Part shown: positions 10,195 to 20,903 of the stretch, in pieces
Position numbering within the stretch: the stretch's first letter is position 1
How the letters are laid out: the number at the start of each line of letters is the position of its first letter
DNA from: Sabethes cyaneus
Lineage: Eukaryota; Arthropoda; Insecta; Diptera; Culicidae
Direction of reading: 5' to 3'
NCBI RefSeq assembly: GCF_943734655.1
Contig: NC_071354.1
Span: 198,584,911-198,648,910, forward strand
DNA: 64,000 nt
Program-made: the position numbers and the translations under genes
The notes under the pieces: model-generated
What the model was told of the DNA's origin: nothing
The model's database searches: none
What the model saw: the letters and a program-made list of their open reading frames with translations, nothing else

Positions 10195-10617
10195 TCACTT
10201 TAATTTGTCAAAATTAATAATAAGTACGTGCCTACATGTTATTAATTCACTTTCGTATTCACCATAATGGCACGTAAAAAGCTGTGCCTGTGTAAAAAAG
10301 TTGCCACAAACTGCACACGGTAGTCTTAGATTGGCGAACGGATTTCTTGGCACCTCTGTAATCACCTGCCCTCGCCTATCTCCAGCGTTCGGGTTATTAT
10401 GGTAAGGGTTGCTGGTGAACGATTGGTTACTTTCCCACAGATCTGCAATCGTCAGCTCTACGATACGTTGTTTTAACAAGCGTCTCTCGTTCGGGTTATA
10501 GTAGGGGTTACTAGGGAACGATTGGCAACTTCTCGGCGGTACCCTGACCCCCTCGTTCGGGTTATAGTAAGGATTGTAATAAACACCGTCGACTTTGCAT
10601 GAAAAACTACCGCCCAT
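10195..10617 (-). CDS. Small Met-Gly repeat protein (MG3), paralog of MG1 with altered zinc-binding end
   Basis: The start was taken at the internal ATG (10615-10617). The longer frame starts only at a TTG, whereas this ATG gives MGGSFSCK, an ideal myristoylation motif (Gly2, Ser6) with an adjacent Cys. Length is 140 residues. The body carries three imperfect units of the type SFxSNPYYNPNERR (about residues 6-21, 30-45 and 66-80), an Asn/Tyr/Pro-rich repeat not seen in MG1 or MG2. The segment after the last unit (RRGQVITEVPR) aligns with MG1 (RQEQVVTSRPR), and the DNA agrees as well. In place of CCHC knuckles there is one CAVCG followed by a Cys-His pair, so the zinc-knuckle module is degenerate or replaced. 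The final 25 residues are hydrophobic/charged without known motif. Confidence 0.6.
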   Translation of the reverse strand: MGGSFSCKVDGVYYNPYYNPNEGVRVPPRSCQSFPSNPYYNPNERRLLKQRIVELTIADLWESNQSFTSNPYHNNPNAGDRRGQVITEVPRNPFANLRLPCAVCGNFFTQAQLFTCHYGEYESELITCRHVLIINFDKLK

Positions 10618-10885
10618 AGTCGCAATAAATTTTCCAATAGTCAATTTCTTAATTAACAGGTTCTAACTTCAAGTTGATACCGTTGATTCTTCGAACTTCG
10701 AACGCTAGAGTGGTTTTGTTTTAGAACTGAAGATCTCTCGGCGACGACAGAGGACTTTCAGATGAGCGATCGACTCACAATTTCAAAAACTACATTATTA
10801 CCAAAAAATTGTACTATATATACAAAACCAGCAGATAGAATATATTACCTCAAGCTGGTGAAAGGAGGATTACCTACACACTTAA
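10618..10885. other. 5' flank of MG3; no gene
   Basis: This short AT-rich stretch presumably holds the promoter of the minus-strand gene; no specific element was identified. Confidence 0.3.
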
Positions 10886-11045
10886 ACAGTTCGGTAAATT
10901 TTACCGAAATCTAAACAGCTGAACGGTCGGTAAAAATTTCGATCGTGCATATCGACGTTTACTCATCTTTATTAACGTTTGGTAACATAACAAATTTTAC
11001 CGAACGTTCAGCTGTTTAGATTTCGGTAAAATTTTACCGAATTCG
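10886..11045. mobile_element. Palindromic MITE, ~40-bp inverted ends
   Basis: CGGTAAATTTTACCGAAATC followed by TAAACAGCTGAACG at the left is repeated inverted at the right (11003-11042) around an 80-bp centre. The left end itself contains a small hairpin (CGGTAAAATTTTACCG). There is no ORF. Confidence 0.75.
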
Positions 11046-11049
11046 GTGC

Positions 11050-12071
11050 TTTTGACGTAGGACTACGTCTTACGGCAAGTTTTGAGATAGGATGTCATTC
11101 CAAAAAATCGAAAAATGCGAGCATCACGAAAAATGAAAGATTTTGAGCGCTAATAGCTCAGCGGTTTTCCGATCGATTTTCAATATTCTTACACCAATCG
11201 ATCGGAAAATCTTCTAAGAATTGGCCCAAATGAAGAAAAGTATGGATTCTTGATGTTGAACTATTGAAAAATTGAAAATAATGAACCTATGTTTTGCCAG
11301 AATTCTCGCTTCGTGATTGGTTGGAAGATTCTTTGCGATGATCTAATCCTATACCAATTTGATATCTGTTGTTGGGAAGTAAGCCAAAACAAGTGACAAA
11401 GTTTCCTCATTTCAACAAAATTTCTTAACACCGCGAATAAACCTAGACCATTTTGATGTCCTTGCTTGGGAAATACGCCGGAAAGAGTGACAGAGCCGCC
11501 TCGTGCCAACAGATTTCTTACGAACGCGATTAAACCTAGTCCAATTTGATGTCTGTGTTAGGGAAGTGTGCCAGAAAAAATGCCAGAAGTTCGTTGTCCC
11601 AACATATCGCAAATTCTTTACTGCGAGACGATTAAACCTCGGCGAATTTGATATCTGTGTCGGAAAAATGTGCTACAGCTGTAGTGTTCGGTTATAATAC
11701 CACTCTGTATGAATACACATGCTTGCCGTTTCATTAGAAGTGTAGTGAAAAGATGTGCTGTTAATAAAATAGGATTGAATTGGTAAAATCCCTTCAACGT
11801 GGGGAACCATGGGTAATAAAAATAATCTTTAATTTCAGTAAGGTAGCAGGAAAGCAATAGTTTGTGTTCTTGATTTTGTTAAAATGTTTTCAAGTGCACA
11901 ATCTTTTGAGAATTGAACGTATGCAATGTTACTACTTTGATAAATGTTACATACAACGCATGTAGCATGTATATATGCTGCATATAGCACGTATATATGA
12001 AGAATCGAATGATTACAAGCATGAATACATGCTACTATCACTACAAAGAGACTTATGTAGTCCTACGTCAC
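11050..12071. mobile_element. Palindrome-ended non-autonomous element
   Basis: It begins TTTGACGTAGGACTACGTC and ends with the inverted ATGTAGTCCTACGTCA; the terminal word GACGTAG-GA-CTACGTC is itself a near-palindrome. About 360 bp of its left half matches, in inverted orientation, 55594-56012. Between 11335 and 11690 there are about 3.5 tandem units of 94-102 bp, each containing AAACCT, TTTGATRTCTG and a GGGAAGTRNGCC-type word. No transposase ORF was found; the small ORFs over the tandem units are not genes. Confidence 0.55.
11335..11690. repeat. 94-102 bp minisatellite, ~3.5 units
   Basis: Units are recognised by CCAATTTGATATCTG (about 11353), CCATTTTGATGTCC (11447), CCAATTTGATGTCTG (11541) and GCGAATTTGATATCTG (11643). 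The related copy at 55594 has about 1.5 units and a fragment is at about 35545-35605, so copy number varies between family members. Confidence 0.65.
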
Positions 12072-12762
12072 CTATATATGCGGTCGTGTCTTGTACACAA
12101 CCCCTCTGATTTTTTTCTAAGTGTGTATGTTCTACTTATTCGAGCCGTCGCGTCGATGTAAAGGGTAATGAGAATGTTCCAGCTACAGAGACTATAGATT
12201 ACAGAGGCGACCAGGCACTCACAAATCGCTAAATTTTGAACGAAAGCGGAAAGTTACCTGACTTGCGATGGGTGCCATGCTTTTGTCGCCAACATCTTAG
12301 CACTACAGAGACTGTAGATTATAGAGACACTCAAAACCTGCTAAATTTTGAAACCAACTTCAACTGAAGCTTGCTTGAAACGTTCTATTCAACATGTGAA
12401 GCAAGTCACTTCATGTAAGAAGCGAAGGTAAGAGAAAGTCAGTTTCATTTATTTGTTTCGACGATGCCGGGCCATGTGCGAGACTGCACGTTTGGCTTCT
12501 GTGGAGCGGCAGAGCTCCGACACAAAAAAAACTCAGCACACTTGAGCTAATTTACTGCACCCGTACGTCTCTAAGACTGTGGGTGCTGTCTCCGAAGATC
12601 AGGTGCTGCACTCGAAGAGGTTTGAGTAGTTGCCGATCCCTGGTGCTGTTGAAGAAAACGGCATGCTTACCACGTGTGCAGCCCACCGTGGCCTACCGAC
12701 TTCCAATTTCACGAAATTCCACTATGAACTGTCGAAACAGCAAAAATATTTTCCTCCTTATT
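12072..12762. repeat. Unclassified stretch with a direct duplication
   Basis: CTACAGAGACTATAGATTAC (about 12181) and CTACAGAGACTGTAGATTAT (12303), each followed some 35-50 bases later by GCTAAATTTTGAA, form a direct repeat about 120 bp apart. The rest, including a moderately GC-rich 12470-12720, shows no gene that I can support. Confidence 0.4.
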
Positions 12763-13612
12763 TTTGAAGTAGGACTACTTCTTTGATTTCTATATTGGGG
12801 TGCACTTTAGAAAAACGAAAAGGGAACATGTAACGAAAAGTGGTTATGGTTTGCACGCTTATAACTCAGTCATCCGTCAACAGATTCTAGAGATATTGGT
12901 ATCAATCGATTGGGAATTTTTCAAAAAATCCATTACTACACAGTAGACTACATGTTTCCCTAACAGACGTTTAATAATTGAGAAAATATGAGTCGAATAT
13001 TTAATATTTCATTATTTGCATGTTTTTGCCTTCCCGCGTCAGTGCTTCCCTAGCACGGTTGACAGAAATATATACGAGATGAGCTATGGGTTAAACTTCC
13101 TTTTCTTACCTTCTTCGGTCACCGGCTTTCGTTGGCGAAACATCAGCCAGCAGCAGCTAGCTTGCGACGCATCGGACAGCCAGTTTTCGAAACACATCGG
13201 TGGCAATTTTAAAGGTTGTATTTGAAATATTGTTTGCCTTTGCCTCGGTGTGCGTGATCAGTCTGTCGCCGACTTTCGTTGGCGAAACATCAGCCAGCAG
13301 CAGCTAGCTTGCGACGCATCGGACAGCCAGTTTTCGAGACACATCGGTGGCAAATTGGCAATTTTAAAGATTATATTTCCACCATTTGTCTGCGGATCAA
13401 CCTTACTGAAAACAGTAATTTTATTTATTGCTAGATTCCCGAGATATACCGAGATAAAGTCAACGGTTCACAGGTGTTGTACAAAATACAACAGCGCAAG
13501 TAAACCTTCCGTTACTGCGCAACTAGGGAATCTATTATATGAAATTCGTACAAAAATCACCGGATTTGGCATTGGGAGACGAATTGCTCTACATTCGTAG
13601 TCCTACTTCAAG
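12763..13612. mobile_element. Palindrome-ended non-autonomous element with internal duplication
   Basis: The left end TTTGAAGTAGGACTACTTC and the right end GTAGTCCTACTTCAA are inverted. The left 160 bp is shared, inverted, with 9985-10146. The interior carries a direct duplication: GTTGGCGAAACATCAGCCAG at about 13131 and again at about 13276, about 100 bp per unit and nearly identical. The duplicated frame (SQQQLACDASDSQFS) is open in both copies but has no start or conserved context that would make it a gene. Confidence 0.55.
13121..13378. repeat. ~100-bp near-identical direct duplication
   Basis: Units at 13121-13225 and 13266-13378 differ at only a few positions over about 95 bp, separated by about 40 bp of different sequence. 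The high identity implies a recent duplication inside the older element. Confidence 0.75.
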
Positions 13613-14164
13613 CCTGCGCCCGTGCCACTAGGCATGGACCCTTATGCTTTTCTCTCGCAACAACCAAACAAATATCAACAGCTTGCCAGTTGCCAAAACC
13701 CATACAATTTCGATGCCCCACTCATAGATACTAAACTGTTAATTTTGGTACCTGTCAAAATATTTGCTGGATATTTCCCTTTACCGAGAACCACCTGAAA
13801 GATGCTCTCATATCTCCTCACTCCTATATTAGAAAGAGATAGCATCACACCATGCCCCTGGTCTTGATAAAATAAATTCTATGAAACCTAGACAATTCAG
13901 GGTTGGCGCGATTAACGGAGTTGACGGCGTTGCTAATTGTAGTTTTTTGTGTTATTATAAAATTAGTCGTAATCGATTCTGCTAATTTCAAAAGCAGTTT
14001 TTTTTTGTTTGAAACAAAAATTATCGTGGACCTCGTTTTTTAATAATAATTATCCTGTACTTACTAAATACATTGAAAATATGCTTGTCAAGCAAGGAGG
14101 GATGCAGTGGGGAGGCAATAACGAAAAACTGGTGGTTCAAATTGCTATATGTTGCTATGCTATA
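13613..14164. other. No gene recognised; short shared repeat at the end
   Basis: This is unclassified sequence. About 14076-14150 (ATTGAAAATATGCTTGTCAA and following) resembles 57127-57200 just outside the first mariner copy, a further dispersed repeat of unknown type. Confidence 0.3.
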
Positions 14165-14502
14165 TGTTCAAAAGGAGGGCGTAAAGGGGGGGGGGGCTCT
14201 TATACAAATAAAACACAAATTTTCTCAGAACTCGAGAGCTAATCCAGCAAATGGAAACAAATCTGGCATGTGGGGGTTTCAGAAGGCAGGATTTTTTTCG
14301 ATGGTGTACTGAGACCTCTTCCCCTTCTAAGAGGGGGTTCCCATACAAATGAAAAACAAATTTCCTCATAATTCTAGAACTAATCAAGCAAATGTAACCA
14401 AATTTGGCATATGGCAAGAATTTTTTATGATGAATTGAGAGTTTGAGAGCTTATTTAGGAGGGGTGGGGCTCCCATACAAATAATATACAAATTTCCTCA
14501 TC
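14165..14502 (-). repeat. Fragment of the 143-bp minisatellite of the Helentron-like element
   Basis: About 2.3 units in inverted orientation: the words CTCCCATACAAAT, AATTTCCTCA and CAAATTTGGCAT are the reverse complement of the unit found at 1500-3100. It has no 5' or 3' element ends. A G-run of 11 lies at about 14186-14196. Confidence 0.75.
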
Positions 14503-15215
14503 CGGTGGTCAGCTTCCCTTGCAAGTTGAGCCAGTTTGCCCTGCTGGGCAAGGGTCAGCATACACGGCCGAAACGGCAATCATTTTTGTTCGTCTGAAAT
14601 CAGAGCACAGTACAGTGCAACTTAAGTTGCATGGAACTGGAAAGTTTCCACCAGGTCCATGCAACCAAACACTTGAAACTATGAAAGAACGTTATCAAGC
14701 AATCTTCTTAAGCTGTTTTCTGATAACAAATGCACATAGCATTTGTCATCGTAGCTATTACCGTTGTTAATCATGAAAAAGTTAACGATTTACATATGCA
14801 TTGGTGCAATAAGCATACACAAATTGCGTTTGAGAGTCGATATTCTGCAAATCATTGTAGAAGTCATACTAACATGCAGAATAAATTGTTGACAATCTGT
14901 AGGATGTTGACGAAGTCATGCAAATCGATTTGTCGAAATCTACTAAATTTAAAAAATAAATGTAAATCAAGACGAACACCATTTCATTATAACAATATCA
15001 TAAAACATTACGTTGAGCAGCAAGTCAAGTCCCATATTACCATGTTAAAACTAATACACAATTTATTATATTATCGTTTCGAGTATCAGGCATCCCCACA
15101 GAGTTGTACAAAACTCCAGTGATGTGCCGAAGCTGTGCACGTGTGGACGTTGTTCCCTCTGTTCGAATATTTGCTGTGAAATAGTACACGTTTGCGTACA
15201 CTGAAATTGAAAAAT
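14503..15215 (+). repeat. Upstream arm of the duplicated gag-derived locus (copy A)
   Basis: From about 14630 to the start codon this aligns, with many indels, to 24897-25472 upstream of the second gag gene (shared words include TTTTCTGATA, GTGGACGTTGTTCCCTCTG and GAAATAGTACACGTTTGCGT). The non-coding arm is clearly more diverged than the adjoining coding region. It presumably contains the promoter. Confidence 0.6.
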
Positions 15216-15896
15216 ATGGCTGCCGGTTTACTATCCCATTTGGAGCCGTTCGATTGTCGAAGCGGAGATTTCGATTACTATCTGGAGCAGTTTGAGCAAT
15301 TGTTACTGCTGAATTCCGTCGACGATGAGGCCAAAAAAGTGTCACTGTTTATTACTAGTATTGGACAGGATGCCTACCGCGTTCTAAAGGAAAGCTGTGA
15401 TCCGGTGGATCCAAAAGAGAAATCTTTCGAAGAATTGAAGACAACCTTGCAGCAATACTTTGCCTGTCGCCAGTTCTACAGACGAAATCAACGCCCAAAC
15501 GAACGATTAGGAGCATTTATCAATGATGTGAAACGGCTCTCACTCAAGTGCAGCTTTGGTCCGTTTGCGAAAGAAGCCCTTCGCGATCGAATTGCATGTG
15601 GAAAATTACCGGAAGTTAAGACTGATAAGCCTGTACCCCATCCACCGGTCCAGGTTATAGTTCAACAAACACCAACCCCAAAACCGGCACCAGATCCAGC
15701 TGCAGCGAAACCCAAACAACTGAAGCAACCTTATGCTCCCAAGGTACCACAGACAATCAGTCCAGCGCAACCGAGGACCGAAGGTCAGAAGCAGAAGCGA
15801 CCACAAAAAGCCCGAGTCGAACAATGCTGTCAAATTTGCGGCGACTCACACCACAAGGAAGCCGATTGTGAGAATCAGGGTTGCCAATTATCCTGA
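15216..15896 (+). CDS. Gag-derived gene, copy A (capsid-like domain plus one knuckle, 3' truncated)
   Basis: ORF of 226 residues from ATG 15216 (context ATATGG); the longer frame begins only at a TTG. Residues 1-130 are a retrotransposon Gag capsid-like domain (FDYYLEQFEQLLLLN, FITSIGQDAYRVL, LKTTLQQYFACRQFY, LRDRIACGK), similar to the gag of Ty3/Gypsy elements of the K02A2.6 type. A Pro/Lys/Gln-rich linker and one CCHC knuckle (CQICGDSHHKEADC, canonical spacing) follow. The frame then leaves homology with copy B at about 15869, so the second knuckle and the His/Val tail are lost. Compared with copy B over the first hundred codons I count about 13 replacement and 10 silent codon differences, suggesting relaxed constraint. 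No protease, RT or LTR is adjacent. Possibly a decaying paralog. Confidence 0.65.
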   Translation: MAAGLLSHLEPFDCRSGDFDYYLEQFEQLLLLNSVDDEAKKVSLFITSIGQDAYRVLKESCDPVDPKEKSFEELKTTLQQYFACRQFYRRNQRPNERLGAFINDVKRLSLKCSFGPFAKEALRDRIACGKLPEVKTDKPVPHPPVQVIVQQTPTPKPAPDPAAAKPKQLKQPYAPKVPQTISPAQPRTEGQKQKRPQKARVEQCCQICGDSHHKEADCENQGCQLS

Positions 15897-16069
15897 TTTT
15901 TCTGTATTATATAGACTTTGTTGAGCGTCTCATGATATCCACCTGTTCGCGTGCGTAATGGCGGCTGGTGGGTACAAACTTCGGAAAATATTAGCGTGCC
16001 TTTGGCAACTTTATTCTCGTCAAGTTAACATTTCCACCCTTGGAAATTAAATAAAAAGAAAACCTTATC
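15897..16069. other. No feature recognised
   Basis: This is a short AT-rich gap between the truncated gag gene and the Penelope-like element. Confidence 0.3.
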
Positions 16070-17278
16070 CAATTTAATTATACTATGTATATTTTATTCT
16101 TGAAAGATACGTATTTCGCCTACGACTTGCAGGCTATCTCAGTGTTTGTTTTCGAACTAAATTAGCCAAAGAAATTTTACAGTTTTTATAGGAGCTTAAG
16201 GTTACGTGATCTATGCGTGAATATACAAAAATAGTGTAGGTAAACGGATGCAATGTGCCAGTTGATGCTTAAGACTACCTGTATATGTTTACAAAGTTGG
16301 TGTAGGCAGAGCAGTTGTTTATTACTTTTGCGTTGTCAATGGTCAGCGGATGGTTGTCGTTGAAGATATGGTCAGCCACTTTTGATCTAAAATGGTGTGT
16401 CAGACCTTTCTCGGTATCTCTTTTGTTACCTCTTCCAAGTGTTCTTTAGTACGTGTTTCCACGTTCCTTCTAGTCTGGGCGATGTAAACTTTTTCGCAAT
16501 GTGGGCAACTGACTTCATAAATCCCGGATTTTTTCATGTTTTTCCCATCGGGTCTATAGTTGATCCAAACTAATTTTTGAACTTGTTCTTTTGGCTGGTG
16601 TAAACTAGGTCAATTCCAAATTTCCTCATTTTTCTACGGAGAGGGCGTGTTATATTTTAGTCATATTCTACTGCCACTCTCTTAAGTTCTGGTGTTATTG
16701 GTGTTAGTGTTATGAGTGATTTTTTGTATGCTTCTCTTCTTTTCTTGGCAATAATGTTCTGCATTGTCCTTTCTTTGTATCCGGTCAGTTTTGTAATTTC
16801 CAAAACATGTGTAAATTCTTTTTGCTTCCCTAGCTCACTTAACGGTAATGTTAAGTCTCCTATGTATCATGTGATGGAAAGCTGTCATTTTGTGTTGGTG
16901 GGAGTGGTTAGATGGGCTAGGTATAACTCGTTTGGTGTTCGTTGGTTCCCTGTAAATTTCAATTTTAATTTCAGTTTCTGTGCTTTCAATTTGTCTGATT
17001 ACGACGATATCCTAAAAAGGAAGTTTTCCATCTTTTTCTATTTCGTTTGTGAAGTGTACGTTCCTGTGTGTTTCCAATTCTCCCTTTTTGACTATGCTGA
17101 AAACGTCGTCGACGTATCGCCACCATCTTTTTGGGAGCAGCTTGTTTTGCTCCAGCTTGCTTTCAATGTTAGCCATGAACAACTCACACAGGAACGGTGA
17201 TAATGGATTGCCCATCGATGCGTCTTTCAATTGTTTGTAATAGTTGTTTCTGATTGTGAAGTAGTTTTCCTCCATATC
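16070..17278 (-). mobile_element. Penelope-like retroelement, 5'-truncated, with RT and GIY-YIG endonuclease relics
   Basis: On the minus strand 17275-17012 encodes a reverse-transcriptase segment with ASMGNPLSPFLCELFMANIE and RWWRYVDDVFSIV, the palm motif of Penelope-like RTs. Reading on with frame changes, YREPTNTKR and IHRRLN follow, and at about 16530-16450 GIYEVSCPHC-EKVYIAQTRR appears, the GIY-YIG endonuclease signature with its Cys pair. The 3' tail (about 16145-16085, GCCTGCAAGTCGTAGGCGAA on the minus strand) is a small hairpin-like end. Frameshifts and stops make it inactive, and the N-terminal half of the RT is missing. Confidence 0.75.
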
Positions 17279-17515
17279 GTGACGTCATCATGCAAAACCT
17301 TATGACATATGATGGCAGTTTTGACAATTTTTCAATAGAGCGCACCTAAAAATCGATAGATAGTTTCCTTTATTGAAGTCGATACGTAGAAGATCGATTG
17401 GAACAAAACTGTTGAGAATCGATCAGCTAAACGCCGACTTACTATTTTTCAAAATTTAATTAAAACTTTTCGTGACAACCATATTTTTATATTTTGAGAT
17501 TTTCTAACTGAAAAT

Positions 17516-18745
17516 ACTTACTTACTTATTCAGCCGAGAGCCGGGGTGGCTCTTGCCGTATCAAGAATTCCTCTCCATTGTACTCGGTCATGGGCTACTC
17601 GTCGTCAATTCGTTCCAACTTTTGCCAGGTGTACGATGGGAATCTCTCCAAGCATTGCCTGTAGCTCGTGATTCATTCGTCTCCGCCACTCTCCGCTTTC
17701 TGTCTGTACTCCACCAAAAATAGTCCGCAACACCTTTCGTTCAAAAACGGCAAGTGCACGTATGTCTTCCGTAAGTAAAGTTACTGTCTCAAGTCCGTAG
17801 AGGACTACCGGTCTGATTAGCGTTTTGTACATCGTCAGCTTTGTGCGGCGGCGTATGCTCCTTGATCGAAACGTCTTGCGAAGGGAAAAGTAGGCTCTAT
17901 TTCCAGCTTGAATGCGTCGTTGGATCTCCTTACTCGTATTATCGTCGGCGGTGACCAGAGATCCCAAATATACGAACTCAGCAACCACTTCCAGTTCATC
18001 ACCGTCAATAGTCACTGTCCGTGGGAGGCAAACGTTACTATCTCGGGAGCCTCTTCCTACCATACATTTGGTTTTCAACGGATTAATTTGTAACCCTATC
18101 TTCCTAGCCTCCGTTTTTAGTCTGGCGTAGATTACCTCCGCCGTTCCACGGTTTCTAGTAATGATGTCGAGGTCGTCTGCAAAGGCTAGGAGTTGGCTAC
18201 TCTTACTGAAGATCGTTCCCCTCGTTTCAATGCCCGCTCGCCGGATCACACCTTCAATAGCGATATTGAATAACATACAGGACAGTCCATTCCCTTGCCG
18301 TAACCTTCTGCGCGATTCGAAAGGGCTTGAGAGTGTCCCTGAAACGCGCACGTAGCACATCACTCGTTCCAGAGTAGCTTTGATCAGCCGCGTCAGTTTG
18401 TCCGGAAAACCGCACTCGTGCATTATCTGCCATAGCTGTTCGCGTTCAACTGTATCGTATGCTGCTCTGAAATCCACGAAAATATGATGCGAGGGCACGT
18501 TGTACTCTCGACATTTCTGAAGGATTTGTCGGAGAGTAAAAATTTGATCCGTAGTAGCACGGGCCCCCATAAAGCCCGCCTGATACTGCCCTACGAATTC
18601 TCTTGCTATTGGGGATAGACGACGCAACAAAATCTGGGAGAGTACCTTGTAGACGGCGTTGACCAGCGTAATGCCGCTGTAGTTACAGCAGTCTAGCCGG
18701 TCGCCTTTTTTGTAGATGGGACAGACTACGCCTTCCATCTTCCAC
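17516..18745 (-). mobile_element. RTE-type LINE, 5'-truncated, RT open for 377 codons
   Basis: The 3' end shows TAAGTAAGTAAGTA on the minus strand, the short simple-repeat tail usual for RTE-clade LINEs. The ORF 18738-17605 (377 codons) holds CPIYKKGDRLDCCNY, QYQAGFMGARATTDQ, RQGNGLSCMLFN, the catalytic FADD (LLAFADDLDIITR) and YLGSLVTADDNTSKEIQ, so RT fingers to thumb are present in one frame. The apurinic endonuclease part is absent through 5' truncation just before CPIYKKG. The same family occurs at 35685-38605 (minus) and 44945-45253 (plus). It is dead on arrival but otherwise little decayed. Confidence 0.85.
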
Positions 18746-19422
18746 CCATCTATCTATCCAACCATTTACCAACCTGAACTGAAAATAGCTTTATTTATTT
18801 ATTCGTCAAGCATTTGTAGACTACATGCAATAATATTATTACAATGTTTACTTACATGCTATACATTATTCCTATGGCTAAGTCGTAGTTTTATTTGGAT
18901 GCTGCACATAGTGATGTCAATTCTTTCGCAATTTTGATTATTGTGCATTTACTTGATCGATGGATTCCGAGGGGAGTTGAGGTACTGTTTCAAACGTTCC
19001 AAAGGTAAAAAAAATGACTAAATTGGCAACACAGTTCGTAATGTTTTATCGCCATAACTGGCAACACAGGCTCATTGCGTTTCTGTCGCAACCTTGATCG
19101 TGACTTCGTGTTAATCATACAAAAGCATTAAACAAATTGTTTTCGAATACGAACGTTATTGCTTTGTTATTGCTTGTTTGGATAATGAAGGATAAACTAC
19201 GCTTTATTCACTATGAAATTTCGCAAACCGGCGTTGAAAATACAAATTCATTTCATGCTGAATTTCATTCCGTTTCTTCTGATAGAACGGTAATTCCTAG
19301 GTTTATTTACTTTGCTCGATTGGTTCTAATAATGAAACAGCGATGATGACACAATTTGACATTTTATCTGTCAAAAGCTAAAAACGACCCTTTTTACGAC
19401 CGTTCAGAAACACGACTGTTTC
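18746..19422. other. No feature recognised
   Basis: About 680 bases of AT-rich sequence. GGCAACACAG occurs twice (about 19025 and 19060). I see no gene or repeat that I can support. Confidence 0.3.
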
Positions 19423-19684
19423 AACCAGCGGGGTGGTGTGGCTGTCAAGTCACATACATTGCCCATGTCCCACTCATTGGTTTTGGTACTTTTGGTTCTG
19501 GTGCCTACTTAAAGATTTATTCATTTTATGATTACTGAAACTAATTAGAAAGCAGTTAAACACAGCCTTTTAGCTATAATTTAATTAATATTAGCTGTTA
19601 TTTTCGGTACACTGGCTGGTTCCAAGTTGTCGCAGTCCATGGATGTTTAGTCCGCAAAATTTTGACAATTTCACACCCCTGGTT
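19423..19684. mobile_element. MITE family X, copy 1
   Basis: Short inverted ends AACCAGCGGGGTGGTG and CACCCCTGGTT enclose 262 bp. An inverted copy is at 52686-52953 (shared words CATTGGTTTTGGTACTTTTG, ACAGCC, TAGCTATAATTTAA). There is no ORF. Confidence 0.6.
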
Positions 19685-20180
19685 TCAACTGTCGTGTCCA
19701 GTAAGGGAATGCGCGCACAATATAAAGGCGCATCATGTTATTGAGTGGTCCATTTTTCGCATAATTGGTCTTATATGATCTTTCCATAAATATTTTTCTA
19801 GTTCTAAGGTTACGACACGGTGCATAAGAGTTTGGTACAATATTGTTTTTTAGTATATGTCAATAGAGGGAGTTGGAAATTTCCTACTAAACGCTATTGC
19901 GTTACTTTTTTTTACGTTCAGGTTTAGTAAAGATTTGTTGCACCAAGTGTTGAATACATTGACTTCATTCTGAAATACTGCGACGTTATGGGCATTTTTC
20001 ATTTCCATCTATATTTTCATGTCGTCTACATATACAAGTACTTTTGAGTGGTTAAGTATAAAAGAAATGTCATTTACGTGCAAAACGAAAAGAAGTGGCC
20101 CTAAATGGGAACCTTGGGGAACACCAGGCAAAAGGCACTTCAAGAAAAGAATGAATTTTTCTGCTGCATAGTCGACATTT

Positions 20181-20598
20181 CCCAGATAACACAAGATCGT
20201 AATAGAAAGTCCTCATTAAGTCGTATACATGTTAGTTTAACATTGGAATTGCATAATGATTAGAGTAGGTCAAAGCGAAGTGTACAATAAATTGTTTTGT
20301 AGTTGTGCGTGTCGTCGTATACAACTTATGGCTGTAAATTATATAGCAGTATAGTTGATTGTAACATTTAGTTACATCTTGATTGCATATTGAGGAGTAT
20401 TAAGTTGCGTGTTCCAAAAACTGTTGTATAGAATGCAAGATAGAATTACAAATGATTGTCAAAATTTTTGCACGTATATTGCCTCCACTTTGGTACGTAT
20501 ATGTTCTTATGTGGCGTAAAATATAACTTTTTTGTGCGGATATGATTTCGTATCTCTCAGTTGCAAACCTAGATATACAAACCAAATTGTTTGCTGGG
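20181..20598. mobile_element. MITE family Y, copy 1, inside the LINE remnant
   Basis: Starts CCCAGATAACACAAGATCG and ends CAAATTGTTTGCTGGG. The inverted copy at 52043-52449 has the same ends (CCCAGTAAACAATTTGG and CTTGTGTTATCTGGG). Flanks are TT/TT here and TA/TA at the other copy, compatible with a 2-bp target duplication. Overlapping ORFs are not genes. Confidence 0.7.
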
Positions 20599-20903
20599 TT
20601 CCTTCAGTACAGAACACATGTTGCCATTCTGTTGTACATAGTCTACGCTTAATTTCTATAAAATTTGCTTTGTTATATTCCGGCACTTCTTCATATTCCA
20701 AGTCAGTAGGCTAAGAGCTATTGTGTGTGAAAATTGAGTATTCGATTGCTGTGTGAAATGATTCATTCTTCCATAAGGGAGATAGTGAAGCATTCACAGT
20801 AAAGTCGTCTGTGCAGTTTGTAAAAGGAAAGTCCAAATAAGCATTTTGACTATTTTTGACTGAATTTATTTGATGCAGGCCAAATTGTGAAATTTTATCA
20901 AAA

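Noticed and set aside
15216..18745. Gag copy A, Penelope-like RT and RTE RT as one retroelement
   Set aside because: They lie on opposite strands and belong to different element classes; adjacency is coincidental.
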